Below are positions 19,055 through 28,445 of a stretch of DNA of 64,000 nucleotides, piece after piece. A program made the translations under genes and the position numbers. The stretch is from Arthrobacter pigmenti (GTDB taxonomy: Bacteria; Actinomycetota; Actinomycetes; Actinomycetales; Micrococcaceae), in the NCBI RefSeq assembly GCF_011927905.1, contig NZ_JAATJL010000001.1, forward strand, positions 992,001 through 1,056,000, in the 5' to 3' direction. The notes beneath the pieces were generated by a model, which worked only from the letters and a program-made list of their open reading frames with translations, was not told the origin of the DNA and did no database searches. Position 1 is the first letter of the stretch. Each line of letters starts with the position of its first letter.

Positions 19055-20608
19055 GACGTCGACGGCGTCAAGCACCGAACCCGCCACCACCAGCTTTCGA
19101 ACGGCTTCTATTTCAGGGGCCAGGTACCGGTCAGTGCCGGGCCCCTGAACAACCTCCCGGATGGTTGTCCGCGCAGCGCGGATCGCAGCGGAACTCAATG
19201 AATTCCCTCCGCCGCCGTCGCGCTGATCAAGTCCCCGCGCAGCGGTCAGCAGCTCCACCGCCAGGACACGTTCAAGCCCGTCCAGCGCCCGCCGCAGCTT
19301 CAGCCCTGCGGACCAGCCCATGGACACATGGTCCTCCTGCATGGCCGAGGACGGAATGGAGTCCACGGACGCCGGAACCGCCAACCGTTTGAGCTCCGAG
19401 ACTATCCCGGCCTGCGTGTACTGGGCGATCATGTGCCCGGAATCCACCCCGGGGTCGTGGGCCAGGAACGGGTTCAGCCCGTGGTTGCGGCTCTTGTCGA
19501 GGAAGCGATCCGTCCGGCGTTCGCTCATCGATGCGAGGTCTGCGACGGCGATGGCCAGGAAGTCGAGGGCGTAACCGATGGGCGCGCCATGGAAGTTTCC
19601 GTTGGATTCCACGCGACCGTCAACAGTGACCACCGGGTTGTCGATTGCCGAGCCGAGCTCAATGGATGCAACCGACTCCACATGCGCCAACGTGGACCTG
19701 GCAGCGCCGTGAACCTGCGGGGCGCACCGCAGCGAATAGGCGTCCTGGACGCGGGTGAAACGGTGTTCGCTGCGTTCAGCGGAGTCATGCTGGCCGATCA
19801 GCCGCGACCCGGCAAGTACCCGCCGGATATTTGCCGCCGAAGCCACCTGTCCTGGGTGCGGACGCAGCTGATGCAGGTCCTCGGCAAACACACTGTCGGT
19901 TCCCAGCAGTCCCTCGACGCTCATTGCGGCGGCAAGATCGGCGGTCCGGAGCAATCGGTGGAGGTCCGCAGAGGCAAGGACCAGCATCCCCAGCATGCCG
20001 TCCGTGCCGTTGATGAGCGCCAGGCCTTCCTTCTCGCGCAGCTCCACCGGCGCAATTCCGGCGGCAGCCAGCGCATCAGCGGCGGGCAGCAGTGCGCCGT
20101 CGTCGTTCCTTACTTCGCCCTCGCCCATGAGGGCCAACGCAACGTGGGAGAGCGGGGCAAGATCACCCGAGCAGCCCAGCGAGCCGTACTCACCAATGAC
20201 CGGCGTGATGCCGGCATTCAACATCTGCGCGTAGGTGTGGGCCACGATGGGCCGGACGCCGGTGCGTCCGGTGGCCATGGTGGAGAGCCTGCCGAGCATG
20301 AGTCCGCGCACCACCTCGCGATCCACTTCAGCACCCGACGACGCCGCGTGGCTGCGGATCAGACTCCGCTGCAAGTGGGTGCGTTTCTCCACTGGGATGT
20401 GCTTGGTGGCCAGCGCGCCGAAACCGGTGGAGACGCCGTAGTGGGGGGTGGGGTCGTCGATGAGGGACTCGATCACCGAGCGGCTGGCCTCCATCGCCGC
20501 GACGGCGTCACCGCTCAGCTCTACGCGCGCTCCGTGGCGGGCGACCGCAACAACATCCTTCGGCGCCAGCGCACCGCGACTGACCGTGACCGTGTATTCG
20601 ACCTGCAT
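19031..20608 (-). CDS. hutH: histidine ammonia-lyase
   Basis: 525 aa from ATG 20608 (MQVEYTVTVSRGALAP); the 47 extra in-frame codons upstream run into the divergent operator region and are rejected. It deaminates L-histidine to urocanate, the first hut step. The MIO-forming region reads GSLGCSGDLAPLSH: Cys-Ser-Gly rather than Ala-Ser-Gly, a variant accepted in the PAL/HAL signature. Other signatures: GVSTGFGALATKHIP, LVNRLV-like helices replaced by IRSHAASSG, NGTDGMLG and SIPSSAMQEDHVSMG. Divergent from the IclR gene. Confidence 0.96.
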   Translation of the reverse strand: MQVEYTVTVSRGALAPKDVVAVARHGARVELSGDAVAAMEASRSVIESLIDDPTPHYGVSTGFGALATKHIPVEKRTHLQRSLIRSHAASSGAEVDREVVRGLMLGRLSTMATGRTGVRPIVAHTYAQMLNAGITPVIGEYGSLGCSGDLAPLSHVALALMGEGEVRNDDGALLPAADALAAAGIAPVELREKEGLALINGTDGMLGMLVLASADLHRLLRTADLAAAMSVEGLLGTDSVFAEDLHQLRPHPGQVASAANIRRVLAGSRLIGQHDSAERSEHRFTRVQDAYSLRCAPQVHGAARSTLAHVESVASIELGSAIDNPVVTVDGRVESNGNFHGAPIGYALDFLAIAVADLASMSERRTDRFLDKSRNHGLNPFLAHDPGVDSGHMIAQYTQAGIVSELKRLAVPASVDSIPSSAMQEDHVSMGWSAGLKLRRALDGLERVLAVELLTAARGLDQRDGGGGNSLSSAAIRAARTTIREVVQGPGTDRYLAPEIEAVRKLVVAGSVLDAVDVVLGDPLV

Positions 20609-20654
20609 TCCGTCCTCTTCTCCGCTGCACAACCAAGTTGCTCTTGCCAATAGA

Positions 20655-20680
20655 TGAAATGAGCGTTTCAATAAGTGAAA
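20655..20680. promoter_or_regulatory. candidate IclR operator: three alternating TGAAA/TTTCA half-sites
   Basis: TGAAA (20655-20659), TTTCA (20666-20670) and TGAAA (20676-20680) form two overlapping inverted repeats sharing the middle half-site, spaced about one helical turn apart. They lie between the hutH start and the divergent IclR gene, so one site could control both directions. Inferred from position and symmetry only. Confidence 0.45.
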
Positions 20681-20712
20681 TACAAATTTGGTTACAACGC
20701 AAGGATGGATTC

Positions 20713-21411
20713 GTGGCGGATACGTCAACCCGCACCGTCGAGCGGGCACTGCTGCTGCTCGGTACCGTGTGCGACCGCGGCTCGGTCACACTGGCTGATG
20801 CTGCGCGCGACGCAGGCCTTTCCGCGTCAACGGCGCTGCGTCTGCTGCGGACACTGGAAGGCACGGGCTTTGTTCGACGGGACGACGACGGCTACCGGCC
20901 GGGAATGCGCGTTGTGCAGTTGGGCGCACAGGCACTTTCGCACGAGTCACTGGTTTCGCTGGCGGAAGCGGCGCTGGAACGGCTTGTGGATTCGACCGGC
21001 GAATCCGCCTACCTCAACGTTCCCTCGCACGACGGCCACGGCATCTACCTCGCGGTCCGCGAAGGCACCCACTCGGTACGGCACACCAGCTGGGTTGGCC
21101 GCAGCATTCCGCTGACCGGCTCCGCCGCGGGCGCTGTGTTGAGCGGAGGGACACCCGGGAGCGGGTTCGTCGTCGTCAGCAACGGCATTGAACCCGACGT
21201 CACGGCCATCGCCGCTCCGGTGGTCTCCGGCGGCCAGGTGGTGGCATCGCTCAGCGTTGTAGTGCCCAGCTACCGGATCACCGACGCCGGAGCGCAGCAA
21301 ATCGGCCGCCTGGTCGCCGCTGAGGCGGCCGGTATCCTCACGCCCCAGCACGTGAAGAACAATCCAGACACCCCCACAACAGACGCCCCGACAACAGGAG
21401 TCCACTCATGA
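20713..21411 (+). CDS. IclR family transcriptional regulator of the hut genes
   Basis: 232 aa from GTG 20713 with AAGGA 8 nt upstream; the longer in-frame start at 20638 would overlap the operator. N-terminal winged helix-turn-helix: [44 protein letters not shown]-terminal IclR effector domain: [56 protein letters not shown]. Its stop overlaps the hutU start (ATGA) and it is divergent from hutH. It is the likely local regulator, perhaps sensing urocanate or histidine; the ligand is unproven. Confidence 0.9.
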   Translation: MADTSTRTVERALLLLGTVCDRGSVTLADAARDAGLSASTALRLLRTLEGTGFVRRDDDGYRPGMRVVQLGAQALSHESLVSLAEAALERLVDSTGESAYLNVPSHDGHGIYLAVREGTHSVRHTSWVGRSIPLTGSAAGAVLSGGTPGSGFVVVSNGIEPDVTAIAAPVVSGGQVVASLSVVVPSYRITDAGAQQIGRLVAAEAAGILTPQHVKNNPDTPTTDAPTTGVHS

Positions 21412-23096
21412 CATTCACCCAGCACGATTCCTCGCGTTCGGTCCGCGCACCGCGCGGAACGAGCCTGACCGCCAAGTCCTGGCAGACCGAAGCGCCGCTG
21501 CGGATGCTGATGAACAACCTCGATCCCGAGGTCGCCGAACGCCCGGAGGACCTGGTGGTCTATGGGGGGACAGGCAGGGCTGCCCGCAGTTGGGAATCCT
21601 TCGACGCGATCGTGGCGGCGCTGAAGGACCTCGAGGATGATGAGACCCTGCTGGTGCAATCCGGCAAGCCGGTAGGGGTTTTCCGCACCAATGCCTGGGC
21701 CCCGCGCGTACTGCTCGCCAACTCGAACCTGGTGGGGGATTGGGCCACCTGGCCGGAGTTCCGGCGCCTGGAAGCCGAAGGCCTGACTATGTACGGGCAG
21801 ATGACCGCCGGGTCCTGGATCTACATCGGTACCCAGGGGATCCTGCAGGGCACGTACGAGACCTTCGCCGCCGTCGCGCGCGCCCTGTTCACCTCGGAGG
21901 ACGCAACCCTCGCGGGCACACTGACGCTCACCGCCGGCTGTGGCGGGATGGGCGGTGCGCAGCCGCTGGCGGTGACGCTGAACGGCGGTGCGGTGCTGAT
22001 TATCGACGTCGATGAAACCCGCCTGAGGCGCCGGGCCGCCAAACGGTATCTCGACGTCGTCGCCGACGATCTTGAGGACGGCCTGCGGCAGGTACTCGCC
22101 GCGAAGGCTGAACGCCGGCCGCTGTCGGTCGGCGTGGTGGGCAACGCCGCAGAGATTGTGCCGGCGCTGCTTGAGCGGCAACGAAACGGTGAGTTTACCG
22201 TCGATATCGTGACCGACCAGACCTCCGCTCACGATCCCCTCAGCTACCTTCCCGAGGGAGTAGCCGTGGATGAATGGGAGCGCGAGGCGGCCAGTGATCC
22301 GGACGGCTTCACCAAGAAGGCGCAGACCTCCATGGCTCGCCACGTCGAAGCGATGGTCGGTTTCCAGGATGCAGGCGCCACTGTCTTCGATTACGGGAAC
22401 TCGATCCGCGACGAAGCGAGGAAGGGCGGGTACCCGCGGGCATTCGACTTTCCCGGCTTCGTGCCCGCCTACATCCGTCCGCTCTTCTGCGAGGGTCTAG
22501 GTCCCTTCCGCTGGGTTGCGCTGTCCGGCGATCCTGCGGACATCGCCGTCACCGATGCAGCACTCAAGGAGCTGTTCCCCGAGAACAAGCACCTGCACCG
22601 CTGGCTCGACGCCGCCGGCGATCTCGTCGAATTCGAGGGGCTGCCCGCACGCATCTGTTGGCTCGGCTACGGCGACCGCGCCAAAGCCGGCCTGCTGTTC
22701 AACCGGCTCGTCGCCGAAGGCAAGGTATCCGCACCGATTGTGATCGGCAGGGATCACCTCGATTCAGGCTCAGTCGCATCCCCGTACCGGGAGACCGAGG
22801 GCATGGCAGACGGCTCTGATGCCATCGCCGACTGGCCGCTGCTGAACGCCCTGCTCAATACCTCCTCCGGCGCCACCTGGGTGTCCATCCATCACGGTGG
22901 TGGAGTGGGCATCGGCCGGTCAATCCACGCCGGGCAGGTGTCAGTGGCGGACGGGTCCGCGCTCGCCGCCGAGAAGCTGGAGAGACTCCTGACCAACGAT
23001 CCGGGCACCGGCGTCATCCGCCATGTCGACGCCGGTTATGAGCGTGCGCAGGAGGTGGCCCGTGAGCGTGGTGTCCGCATTCCAATGCAGCCGTGA
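21408..23096 (+). CDS. hutU: urocanate hydratase
   Basis: 562 aa NAD+-dependent enzyme converting urocanate to imidazolone propionate. Family blocks: [78 protein letters not shown], and the conserved [20 protein letters not shown] near residue 365. Full length. Translationally coupled to the IclR gene; the next plus-strand hut gene is 490 nt away, beyond a minus-strand VOC gene. Confidence 0.97.
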   Translation: MTFTQHDSSRSVRAPRGTSLTAKSWQTEAPLRMLMNNLDPEVAERPEDLVVYGGTGRAARSWESFDAIVAALKDLEDDETLLVQSGKPVGVFRTNAWAPRVLLANSNLVGDWATWPEFRRLEAEGLTMYGQMTAGSWIYIGTQGILQGTYETFAAVARALFTSEDATLAGTLTLTAGCGGMGGAQPLAVTLNGGAVLIIDVDETRLRRRAAKRYLDVVADDLEDGLRQVLAAKAERRPLSVGVVGNAAEIVPALLERQRNGEFTVDIVTDQTSAHDPLSYLPEGVAVDEWEREAASDPDGFTKKAQTSMARHVEAMVGFQDAGATVFDYGNSIRDEARKGGYPRAFDFPGFVPAYIRPLFCEGLGPFRWVALSGDPADIAVTDAALKELFPENKHLHRWLDAAGDLVEFEGLPARICWLGYGDRAKAGLLFNRLVAEGKVSAPIVIGRDHLDSGSVASPYRETEGMADGSDAIADWPLLNALLNTSSGATWVSIHHGGGVGIGRSIHAGQVSVADGSALAAEKLERLLTNDPGTGVIRHVDAGYERAQEVARERGVRIPMQP

Positions 23097-23100
23097 ACCC

Positions 23101-23481
23101 TCAGGCATTCTCCCAGAGGCCAATGATGTTGCCCTCAGGGTCGCGGAAGTAGGCGGCGAATCCCATGTCACCGACGGCCATCTTCTCGCCGACAGTGGAT
23201 CCGCCCAGCTCCTGAACCTTTGCGAGCGCGGTGTCGATGCTCTCCACGTCCACGGTGATGACCGGGGTGGGGGAGCTCTCCGGATCCCGCTTGTACATGC
23301 CACCGTTGATGAACCCGGGCTCGCTCGGCATGCCCTGCTCGCCGACGGGGCCGGAGGCGACCATGGTGTATTGCATTTCCGGCATCTCGTTCATGTTCCA
23401 GCCGAACGCGTCGCGGTAGAAGCTCCGCGCGCGGTCGCCGTCGTCGAATGGAATCTCGAAATGCACCACGCGTCCGCTCAT
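23101..23481 (-). CDS. VOC (glyoxalase/bleomycin resistance-like) family protein
   Basis: 126 aa from ATG 23481, chosen for the AGGAGG 9 nt upstream. Typical vicinal-oxygen-chelate features: GRVVHFEIPFDDGDRARSFYRDAFGW at the N-terminus (first metal-binding His) and GDMGFAAYFRDPEGNIIGLWE at the C-terminus. Substrate unknown. It is antisense to, and splits, the two halves of the hut plus-strand genes, ending 5 nt from the hutU stop; a link to histidine use is not evident. Confidence 0.88.
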   Translation of the reverse strand: MSGRVVHFEIPFDDGDRARSFYRDAFGWNMNEMPEMQYTMVASGPVGEQGMPSEPGFINGGMYKRDPESSPTPVITVDVESIDTALAKVQELGGSTVGEKMAVGDMGFAAYFRDPEGNIIGLWENA

Positions 23482-23586
23482 GAAAATAGCCTCCTGCAAG
23501 GGTGGGGTTGGAATAGCCGTGTTGGTGAGTCTAGGCCCGCGAGCCGAAGCTGAACAGGGGCTTCCCAGACAAACGCAGGAACATTC

Positions 23587-24819
23587 TTGGAACCGGAAGG
23601 AAAATCTTTGGAAACGGTTAGTAATCTGCTGGAAGCCATCGACGACGTCGGCCGCGACGCAGCGCGCGGCGGCTATTCCCGGCCTGTCTTTTCAACTGCT
23701 GAACTGGACCTGAGGTCCTGGTTCGAGGAACAGGCCACCCGGCGGGGGCTCGCCGTTGAAACCGACCGGAACGGCGTCCTCTGGGGCTGGTGGGATTCCG
23801 CCACAGGGAACGGCCGCCGGGGCGCGCTGGTAACCGGAAGCCACCTCGATTCCGTTCCCGGGGGAGGCGCGTTCGACGGCCCGCTCGGCGTCGCGTCCGC
23901 GCTCGCCGCTGTCGACATCCTGCGTGAACGCGGTGTGGAACCCCAGCGATCACTGGCTGTCGCCGTGTTCCCGGAGGAAGAAGGTTCCCGCTTCGGAGTG
24001 GCCTGCCTGGGCTCCCGCCTGCTGACCGGGGCGATCGATGCTGACAAGGCGCGGAACCTGAAGGATCCTGACGGCACAACCTTCGCTGAGGCGGCACAAG
24101 CCAGAGGACTGAACCCGCAACACCTTGGCAGGGACGAAGAAGCGCTGGGCAGGATCGGTGACTTCGTGGAACTGCATGTCGAGCAGGGGCGCGGGCTGAT
24201 CGACCTCGACTCTCCCGTGGCGGTAGGAACCTCGATCATCGGCCACGGGCGCTGGAAGCTCACCATCACAGGGCAGGGCAACCATGCCGGCACCACGCTG
24301 ATGGAGGACCGGGCGGATCCCATGGTCGCCGCAGCCCAGGTCATCCTCGCCATCCGTAAGACCGCAGCGGCAACGGCCGATGCCCGTGCAACGGTCGGCC
24401 GCGTGCAGCCCATCCCCGGCGGCACTAACGTCATCGCGTCCCGGGTTGAACTGTGGATCGATATCCGCCACCCGGATGATGCCACGACCGCCGCCCTCGT
24501 CGAAAGCATTCACGGTCAGGCGCAGAAGGCTGCAGCCTTCGAGGGCTGCTCGGCGTCTTTGACGCAGGAGTCCGTCAGCGGCACAGTGACGTTCGACGCC
24601 GAACTTCAGCGCCAGCTTTCCCTGGCCATGCCCGGGGCGCCGGGCCTGCCGACAGGTGCCGGTCACGACGCCGGCATCCTCGCTGGATACGTGCCCTCGG
24701 CCATGCTCTACGTGCGTAACCCGACCGGTGTCAGCCATTCGCCCGAGGAGCACGTGGAACCCGACGACGCCGATCACGGCGCCACCGTGCTCGCCGACGT
24801 CCTCAAGCGCCTGCTGTGA
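23587..24819 (+). CDS. M20-family amidohydrolase (allantoate amidohydrolase / N-carbamoyl-amino-acid hydrolase type) in the hut cluster
   Basis: 410 aa from TTG 23587 (AGGA 6 nt upstream); TTG 23608 also has a good site (GGAAGGA). Binuclear metal motifs are intact: GSHLDSVPGGGAFDGPLGV, EEEGSRFGVACLGSR, ELHVEQGRGL and GHDAGILAGYVPS with VSHSPEEHV. The family cleaves N-carbamoyl, allantoate or related amides. It overlaps hutF by 4 nt and sits between hutU and hutF, so in this pathway it most plausibly deformylates N-formylglutamate, replacing HutG. That assignment is inference from context. Confidence 0.85.
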   Translation: MEPEGKSLETVSNLLEAIDDVGRDAARGGYSRPVFSTAELDLRSWFEEQATRRGLAVETDRNGVLWGWWDSATGNGRRGALVTGSHLDSVPGGGAFDGPLGVASALAAVDILRERGVEPQRSLAVAVFPEEEGSRFGVACLGSRLLTGAIDADKARNLKDPDGTTFAEAAQARGLNPQHLGRDEEALGRIGDFVELHVEQGRGLIDLDSPVAVGTSIIGHGRWKLTITGQGNHAGTTLMEDRADPMVAAAQVILAIRKTAAATADARATVGRVQPIPGGTNVIASRVELWIDIRHPDDATTAALVESIHGQAQKAAAFEGCSASLTQESVSGTVTFDAELQRQLSLAMPGAPGLPTGAGHDAGILAGYVPSAMLYVRNPTGVSHSPEEHVEPDDADHGATVLADVLKRLL

Positions 24820-26228
24820 GAACCCTCTGGTGCGAGCGGGCCTGGATCGAGGACGGAGACAACGCACCGGACATTCAGCACGGCGTTCGGGTGGAGTACG
24901 ACGACGGCGGTATTGTCCGCGCCGTGAACGTCGGCACCGAGCCTCCACCGGACGCGCTGGTGTTGAGGGGAATAGTCTTCCCCGCTGCCTCCAATGCTCA
25001 TTCGCACGCCTTTCACCGGGCACTCCGCGGCCGGACCCACGGCGAAAGCGGGACATTCTGGACCTGGCGCCAGGCAATGTATCGAGCCGCAGGAGCCTTG
25101 ACACCGGCCCTGTACGAGGAGCTTGCAACCGCCGTCTACACCGAGATGGTGACTGCCGGCTGGACCAGCGTGGCCGAGTTCCACTACCTGCACCATCGCC
25201 CGGACGGAACACCCTACGGGTGGAAGGGCGACAGCGGCGCCCATGGGAGCGCCCACGCGATGGAGCGCGCTCTTGCGCGCGCGGCAGTGACCGCCGGCAT
25301 CCGGCTCATCCTGCTCGATACGTGCTACCTCTCCTCGGGTTTCGGTGCTCCCCTTCAGCTGGAGCAGATTCGCTTCAGCGACGGCAGCTCAGCCGCGTGG
25401 CTTACCCGGTTGGACGCCTTGCGGAGTGCCTTCGCTGACGAGTTCGACGCCGCACAGGTTTCCGTGGGTGCGGCCCTCCACTCCGTCCGCGCCGTGGACG
25501 AGGCTGCGCTCGCCGAGATAGCGCGTCAACTGCCGGTGGACCTGCCCCTGCACATTCACCTCTCGGAGCAGCCGGCGGAGAACAGCGATTGCCTGGCAGC
25601 GACCGGCCTCACTCCCACTGGCTTGCTGGCGAGGCACGGGCTGCTGTCGAGCCGGCTTACGGTCGTCCACGCGACCCATCTCACGTCTGCCGACATCCGG
25701 CTGCTCGGCGACGCGCACGTCACCGTGGCGATGTGCCCAACAACCGAAGCCGACCTCGCCGACGGCATTGGTCCTGCCCGCGCACTCCACGACGCCGGTG
25801 CTCAGGTGGCGCTCGGGACGGACCAGCACGCCGTCATCGACCCCTGGCTGGAGATGCGGGCCCTGGAGCACGGCGAGAGGCTCGCCGGCGGCCGGCGCGG
25901 CCGGTTCGCGCCGGCGGAACTGATCCGCATCGCTGCGGCTGGGGGTGCGCGCGCCCAGGGCAGGACCGGCCCGGGCCTGGCAGTCGGCCGACTGTGCGAC
26001 CTCGTCGCACTGGACCCGCGCAGCACCCGTACAGCCGGATCCCGCCCCGACCAGCTCCCGCTGACCGCTACGGCACAGGACATCACCGCCGTCGTCGTCG
26101 GGGGAGTGGCGGTGGCACGGGACGGCCGCCATATCCGGCTTGGGAATCCGGCCGACCTGTTGGCCACGGCAATCGACAAACTGGAAGCGGCCGGTGAGCC
26201 AGAAGGCGCCGCTGCGTCCAAGGACTGA
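24816..26228 (+). CDS. hutF: formimidoylglutamate deiminase
   Basis: 470 aa amidohydrolase-superfamily enzyme that deiminates N-formimino-L-glutamate to N-formylglutamate and ammonia. Metal motif AHSHAFHRALRGRTHG (HxH), GWTSVAEFHYLHH, HIHLSEQPAEN, VVHATHLT and GTDQHAVIDPWLEMRAL (metal Asp). GTG start overlaps the amidohydrolase stop (GTGA). Its presence selects the five-step hut route that ends in N-formylglutamate rather than direct formamide release by a HutG-type formiminoglutamase. Confidence 0.93.
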   Translation: MRTLWCERAWIEDGDNAPDIQHGVRVEYDDGGIVRAVNVGTEPPPDALVLRGIVFPAASNAHSHAFHRALRGRTHGESGTFWTWRQAMYRAAGALTPALYEELATAVYTEMVTAGWTSVAEFHYLHHRPDGTPYGWKGDSGAHGSAHAMERALARAAVTAGIRLILLDTCYLSSGFGAPLQLEQIRFSDGSSAAWLTRLDALRSAFADEFDAAQVSVGAALHSVRAVDEAALAEIARQLPVDLPLHIHLSEQPAENSDCLAATGLTPTGLLARHGLLSSRLTVVHATHLTSADIRLLGDAHVTVAMCPTTEADLADGIGPARALHDAGAQVALGTDQHAVIDPWLEMRALEHGERLAGGRRGRFAPAELIRIAAAGGARAQGRTGPGLAVGRLCDLVALDPRSTRTAGSRPDQLPLTATAQDITAVVVGGVAVARDGRHIRLGNPADLLATAIDKLEAAGEPEGAAASKD

Positions 26229-26239
26229 AAGAGAGCGCC

Positions 26240-27448
26240 ATGACGTCCCTGCTGATCACCAACATCGGTGAACTGATGACCCAGGACCGCGAGCATCGGG
26301 TCCTCGCCGATGCCGCCGTCGTGCTGGAGGGCGAACGGATCTCCTGGATCGGAGCGGCTTCAGCGGCGCCCGCCGCCGATGAAGAGTACGACGCCGGCGG
26401 GCGGGCCTGCCTGCCCGGCTGGGTGGACAGCCACACGCACCTGGTGTTCGCGGGTGATCGCACGGCGGAGTTCGAGGCGAGGATGGCCGGGCAATCATAT
26501 GCGGCCGGTGGGATCTCGGTGACGGTTGATGCAACCCGGCGGGCCACGGACGAGGAACTGGCGCAACTCGTGACCGCGCGGGCTGCTGAGGCGGCAGCGG
26601 GCGGAACCACATACCTCGAGACGAAAACCGGGTACGGGCTCGACGTCGACGAGGAGGCACGCGGCGCCCGCATCGCGGCCAAGGTGGCCGACGAAGTGAC
26701 GTTCCTCGGCGCGCACCTCGTGCCCGATGGGTGGGCGGCCGACGATTACGTACAGCTGGTAACGGGCGCCATGCTTTCCGCCGTCCGCCCGTACGCGCAG
26801 TGGGCCGATGTCTTCTGCGAAACAGGTGCTTTCACTCCGGATCAGAGCCGTGAAGTGTTGCGTGCGTGCCGCGATGCCGGACTGGGACTGCGGGTCCACG
26901 GTAACCAGTTGGGACCGGGCGGCGGCGTGCAACTGGCGGTCGAGCTGGAGGCCGCGAGCGTGGATCACGTCAACTATCTCGGCCGGCCTGACGTCGACGC
27001 CCTTGCCGGTTCCTGGTCTTCCTGGGACTCCGGTGCGGGTAGGCGCGGCACTGTGGCTACCTGCCTGCCGGCCTGCGACCTGTCCACGCGGCAACCGCTC
27101 GCGCCGGCCCGGAAGCTGCTGGACGCCGGCGTCGAAATCGCGATTGCGTCGAACTGCAATCCCGGGACCTCCTACACAACGTCCATGGGCTTCTGCGTAG
27201 CAACTGCCGTGCTGCAGATGGGGTTGACCGTGCATCAGGCGGTGCGGGCTGCCACCTTCGGGGGAGCGCTTGCGCTTCACCGGGAGCAGGGAAACGACGA
27301 CGACGGCGCCCGCGCTGTGGGATCTCTGGCCGTCGGACATCGCGCGGACCTGCAATTGTTCAGTGCACCGTCGGCTACGCATCTCGCTTACCGGCCTGGC
27401 ATGCAGCTCACCCATGCGGTATGGCGTAAGGGCATTCGCGTAGCGTGA
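26240..27448 (+). CDS. hutI: imidazolonepropionase
   Basis: 402 aa amidohydrolase that opens 4-imidazolone-5-propionate to N-formiminoglutamate. Signatures: VDSHTHLVFAGDRTAEFEAR (HxH metal site), ETKTGYGLDVD, LRVHGNQLG, VDHVNYLG and ASNCNPGTSYTTSM. Preceded by GAAAGAGAG before the ATG, 11 nt after hutF. Last gene of the amidohydrolase-hutF-hutI run and followed by an 18-bp hairpin. Confidence 0.96.
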   Translation: MTSLLITNIGELMTQDREHRVLADAAVVLEGERISWIGAASAAPAADEEYDAGGRACLPGWVDSHTHLVFAGDRTAEFEARMAGQSYAAGGISVTVDATRRATDEELAQLVTARAAEAAAGGTTYLETKTGYGLDVDEEARGARIAAKVADEVTFLGAHLVPDGWAADDYVQLVTGAMLSAVRPYAQWADVFCETGAFTPDQSREVLRACRDAGLGLRVHGNQLGPGGGVQLAVELEAASVDHVNYLGRPDVDALAGSWSSWDSGAGRRGTVATCLPACDLSTRQPLAPARKLLDAGVEIAIASNCNPGTSYTTSMGFCVATAVLQMGLTVHQAVRAATFGGALALHREQGNDDDGARAVGSLAVGHRADLQLFSAPSATHLAYRPGMQLTHAVWRKGIRVA

Positions 27449-27462
27449 CAACGTGTTGCACG

Positions 27463-27501
27463 TCAAAGGGTCGTCCGGTCATGGACCGGACGACCCTTTG
27501 A
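27463..27501. terminator. perfect 18-bp hairpin between convergent hutI and the sugar ABC operon
   Basis: TCAAAGGGTCGTCCGGTC (27463-27480), loop ATG, then its exact reverse complement (27484-27501). It lies 15 nt after the hutI stop and 36 nt from the end of the converging permease gene, so it can terminate both. No clear T-tract. Confidence 0.8.
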
Positions 27502-27536
27502 AGCGACCCCAGGCTTCGGCCGGGCTCGGTTGCGTG

Positions 27537-28445
27537 CTACTTCATGGTGCCTTGGGAGACCGATCCCTGCAGCTGGCGCTGGAAGATCACGTACACCACA
27601 AGAACCGGTGCAACCGTGATGACAACGGCTGCAAACAAGGCACCGAAGTCGACGGCGTAACCCATCTGGGAGGCAAACCGCGCAAGGCCCTGGGAAAGCA
27701 CGTAGTTGTCGACGTTGGTGTTCAGAGCCACCGGAATGAGGAACTGGTTCCACAGTCCGAGGAAGTTGAAGATCGCAACTGACGCTATCCCGGGTTTTGC
27801 CATCGGCAGCATGACCTGGAAGAAGGTCCGCCAGTCTCCGGCACCGTCGATCGCCGCGGCCTCGCCAATCTCATACGGGAGGGTCCGGAAGAACGAGTAC
27901 AGGAAGAACACCGTGAACGGCAGCGCGAAGGCCACGTAGGTGATGATCAGGCCGGGCAGGGTGTTGAGCAGTCCCATGTTCTGCAGGATGAAGAACAACG
28001 GAACGATTGCCAGGAAGATCGGGAAGGTCAGCCCGGCCAGCATGAGGTAATAGATGGCCCTGCTGCCACGGAAGGTGAATCTCGCCAGGACGTAGGCGCA
28101 CATTGATCCCAGCACCATCACAATGATGAGTGCACTTCCCACCACAATGACCGAGTTGAGGAAGTAATCCCCGATGCCGGCTGTGGTCCAGGCGTTGACG
28201 TAGTTCGCGAAGTTCAAGCCCTCCGGCAGTGCGAACGTGGACGCGAAAATCTCTTCAGTCGATTTGAAGGACGTCATCAAGGTCCACAGCAGTGGCAACA
28301 CCACAATGAGGGACCACAGAATCAGGGCGGTGTGGGATACAGTTCCTACAACCTTGTCGCTCCCGGTGGAATCCTTGTGTTTCCGGGGCCCAGCGACGGG
28401 AGGAGTGTCCTTTGCGTGCTTGGTTTCCGCGACTTTGGTGGTCAT
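27537..28445 (-). CDS. sugar ABC transporter permease (MalG/NgcG-like)
   Basis: 302 aa inner-membrane permease with about six hydrophobic segments. The EAA coupling loop is visible: PYEIGEAAAIDGAGDWRTFF, then VMLPMAKPGIASVAIFNF. The N-terminus has a charged cytoplasmic extension before the first membrane segment (HTALILWSLIVVLPLLWTLM). Third gene of the importer operon; its start overlaps the upstream permease stop by 4 nt. GlcNAc/chitobiose specificity is inferred from the binding protein. Confidence 0.9.
   Translation of the reverse strand: MTTKVAETKHAKDTPPVAGPRKHKDSTGSDKVVGTVSHTALILWSLIVVLPLLWTLMTSFKSTEEIFASTFALPEGLNFANYVNAWTTAGIGDYFLNSVIVVGSALIIVMVLGSMCAYVLARFTFRGSRAIYYLMLAGLTFPIFLAIVPLFFILQNMGLLNTLPGLIITYVAFALPFTVFFLYSFFRTLPYEIGEAAAIDGAGDWRTFFQVMLPMAKPGIASVAIFNFLGLWNQFLIPVALNTNVDNYVLSQGLARFASQMGYAVDFGALFAAVVITVAPVLVVYVIFQRQLQGSVSQGTMK

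Noticed and set aside
19031-20608. HutH inactivated by Cys in the MIO triad
   Set aside because: Cys-Ser-Gly at this place is allowed in the PAL/HAL signature; the Ser and Gly are intact and other motifs are complete.
19328-20653. 441-codon plus-strand open frame
   Set aside because: Antisense to hutH; the true coding strand is fixed by HAL motifs.
23950-25212. 420-codon minus-strand open frame
   Set aside because: Antisense to the M20 amidohydrolase and hutF genes.
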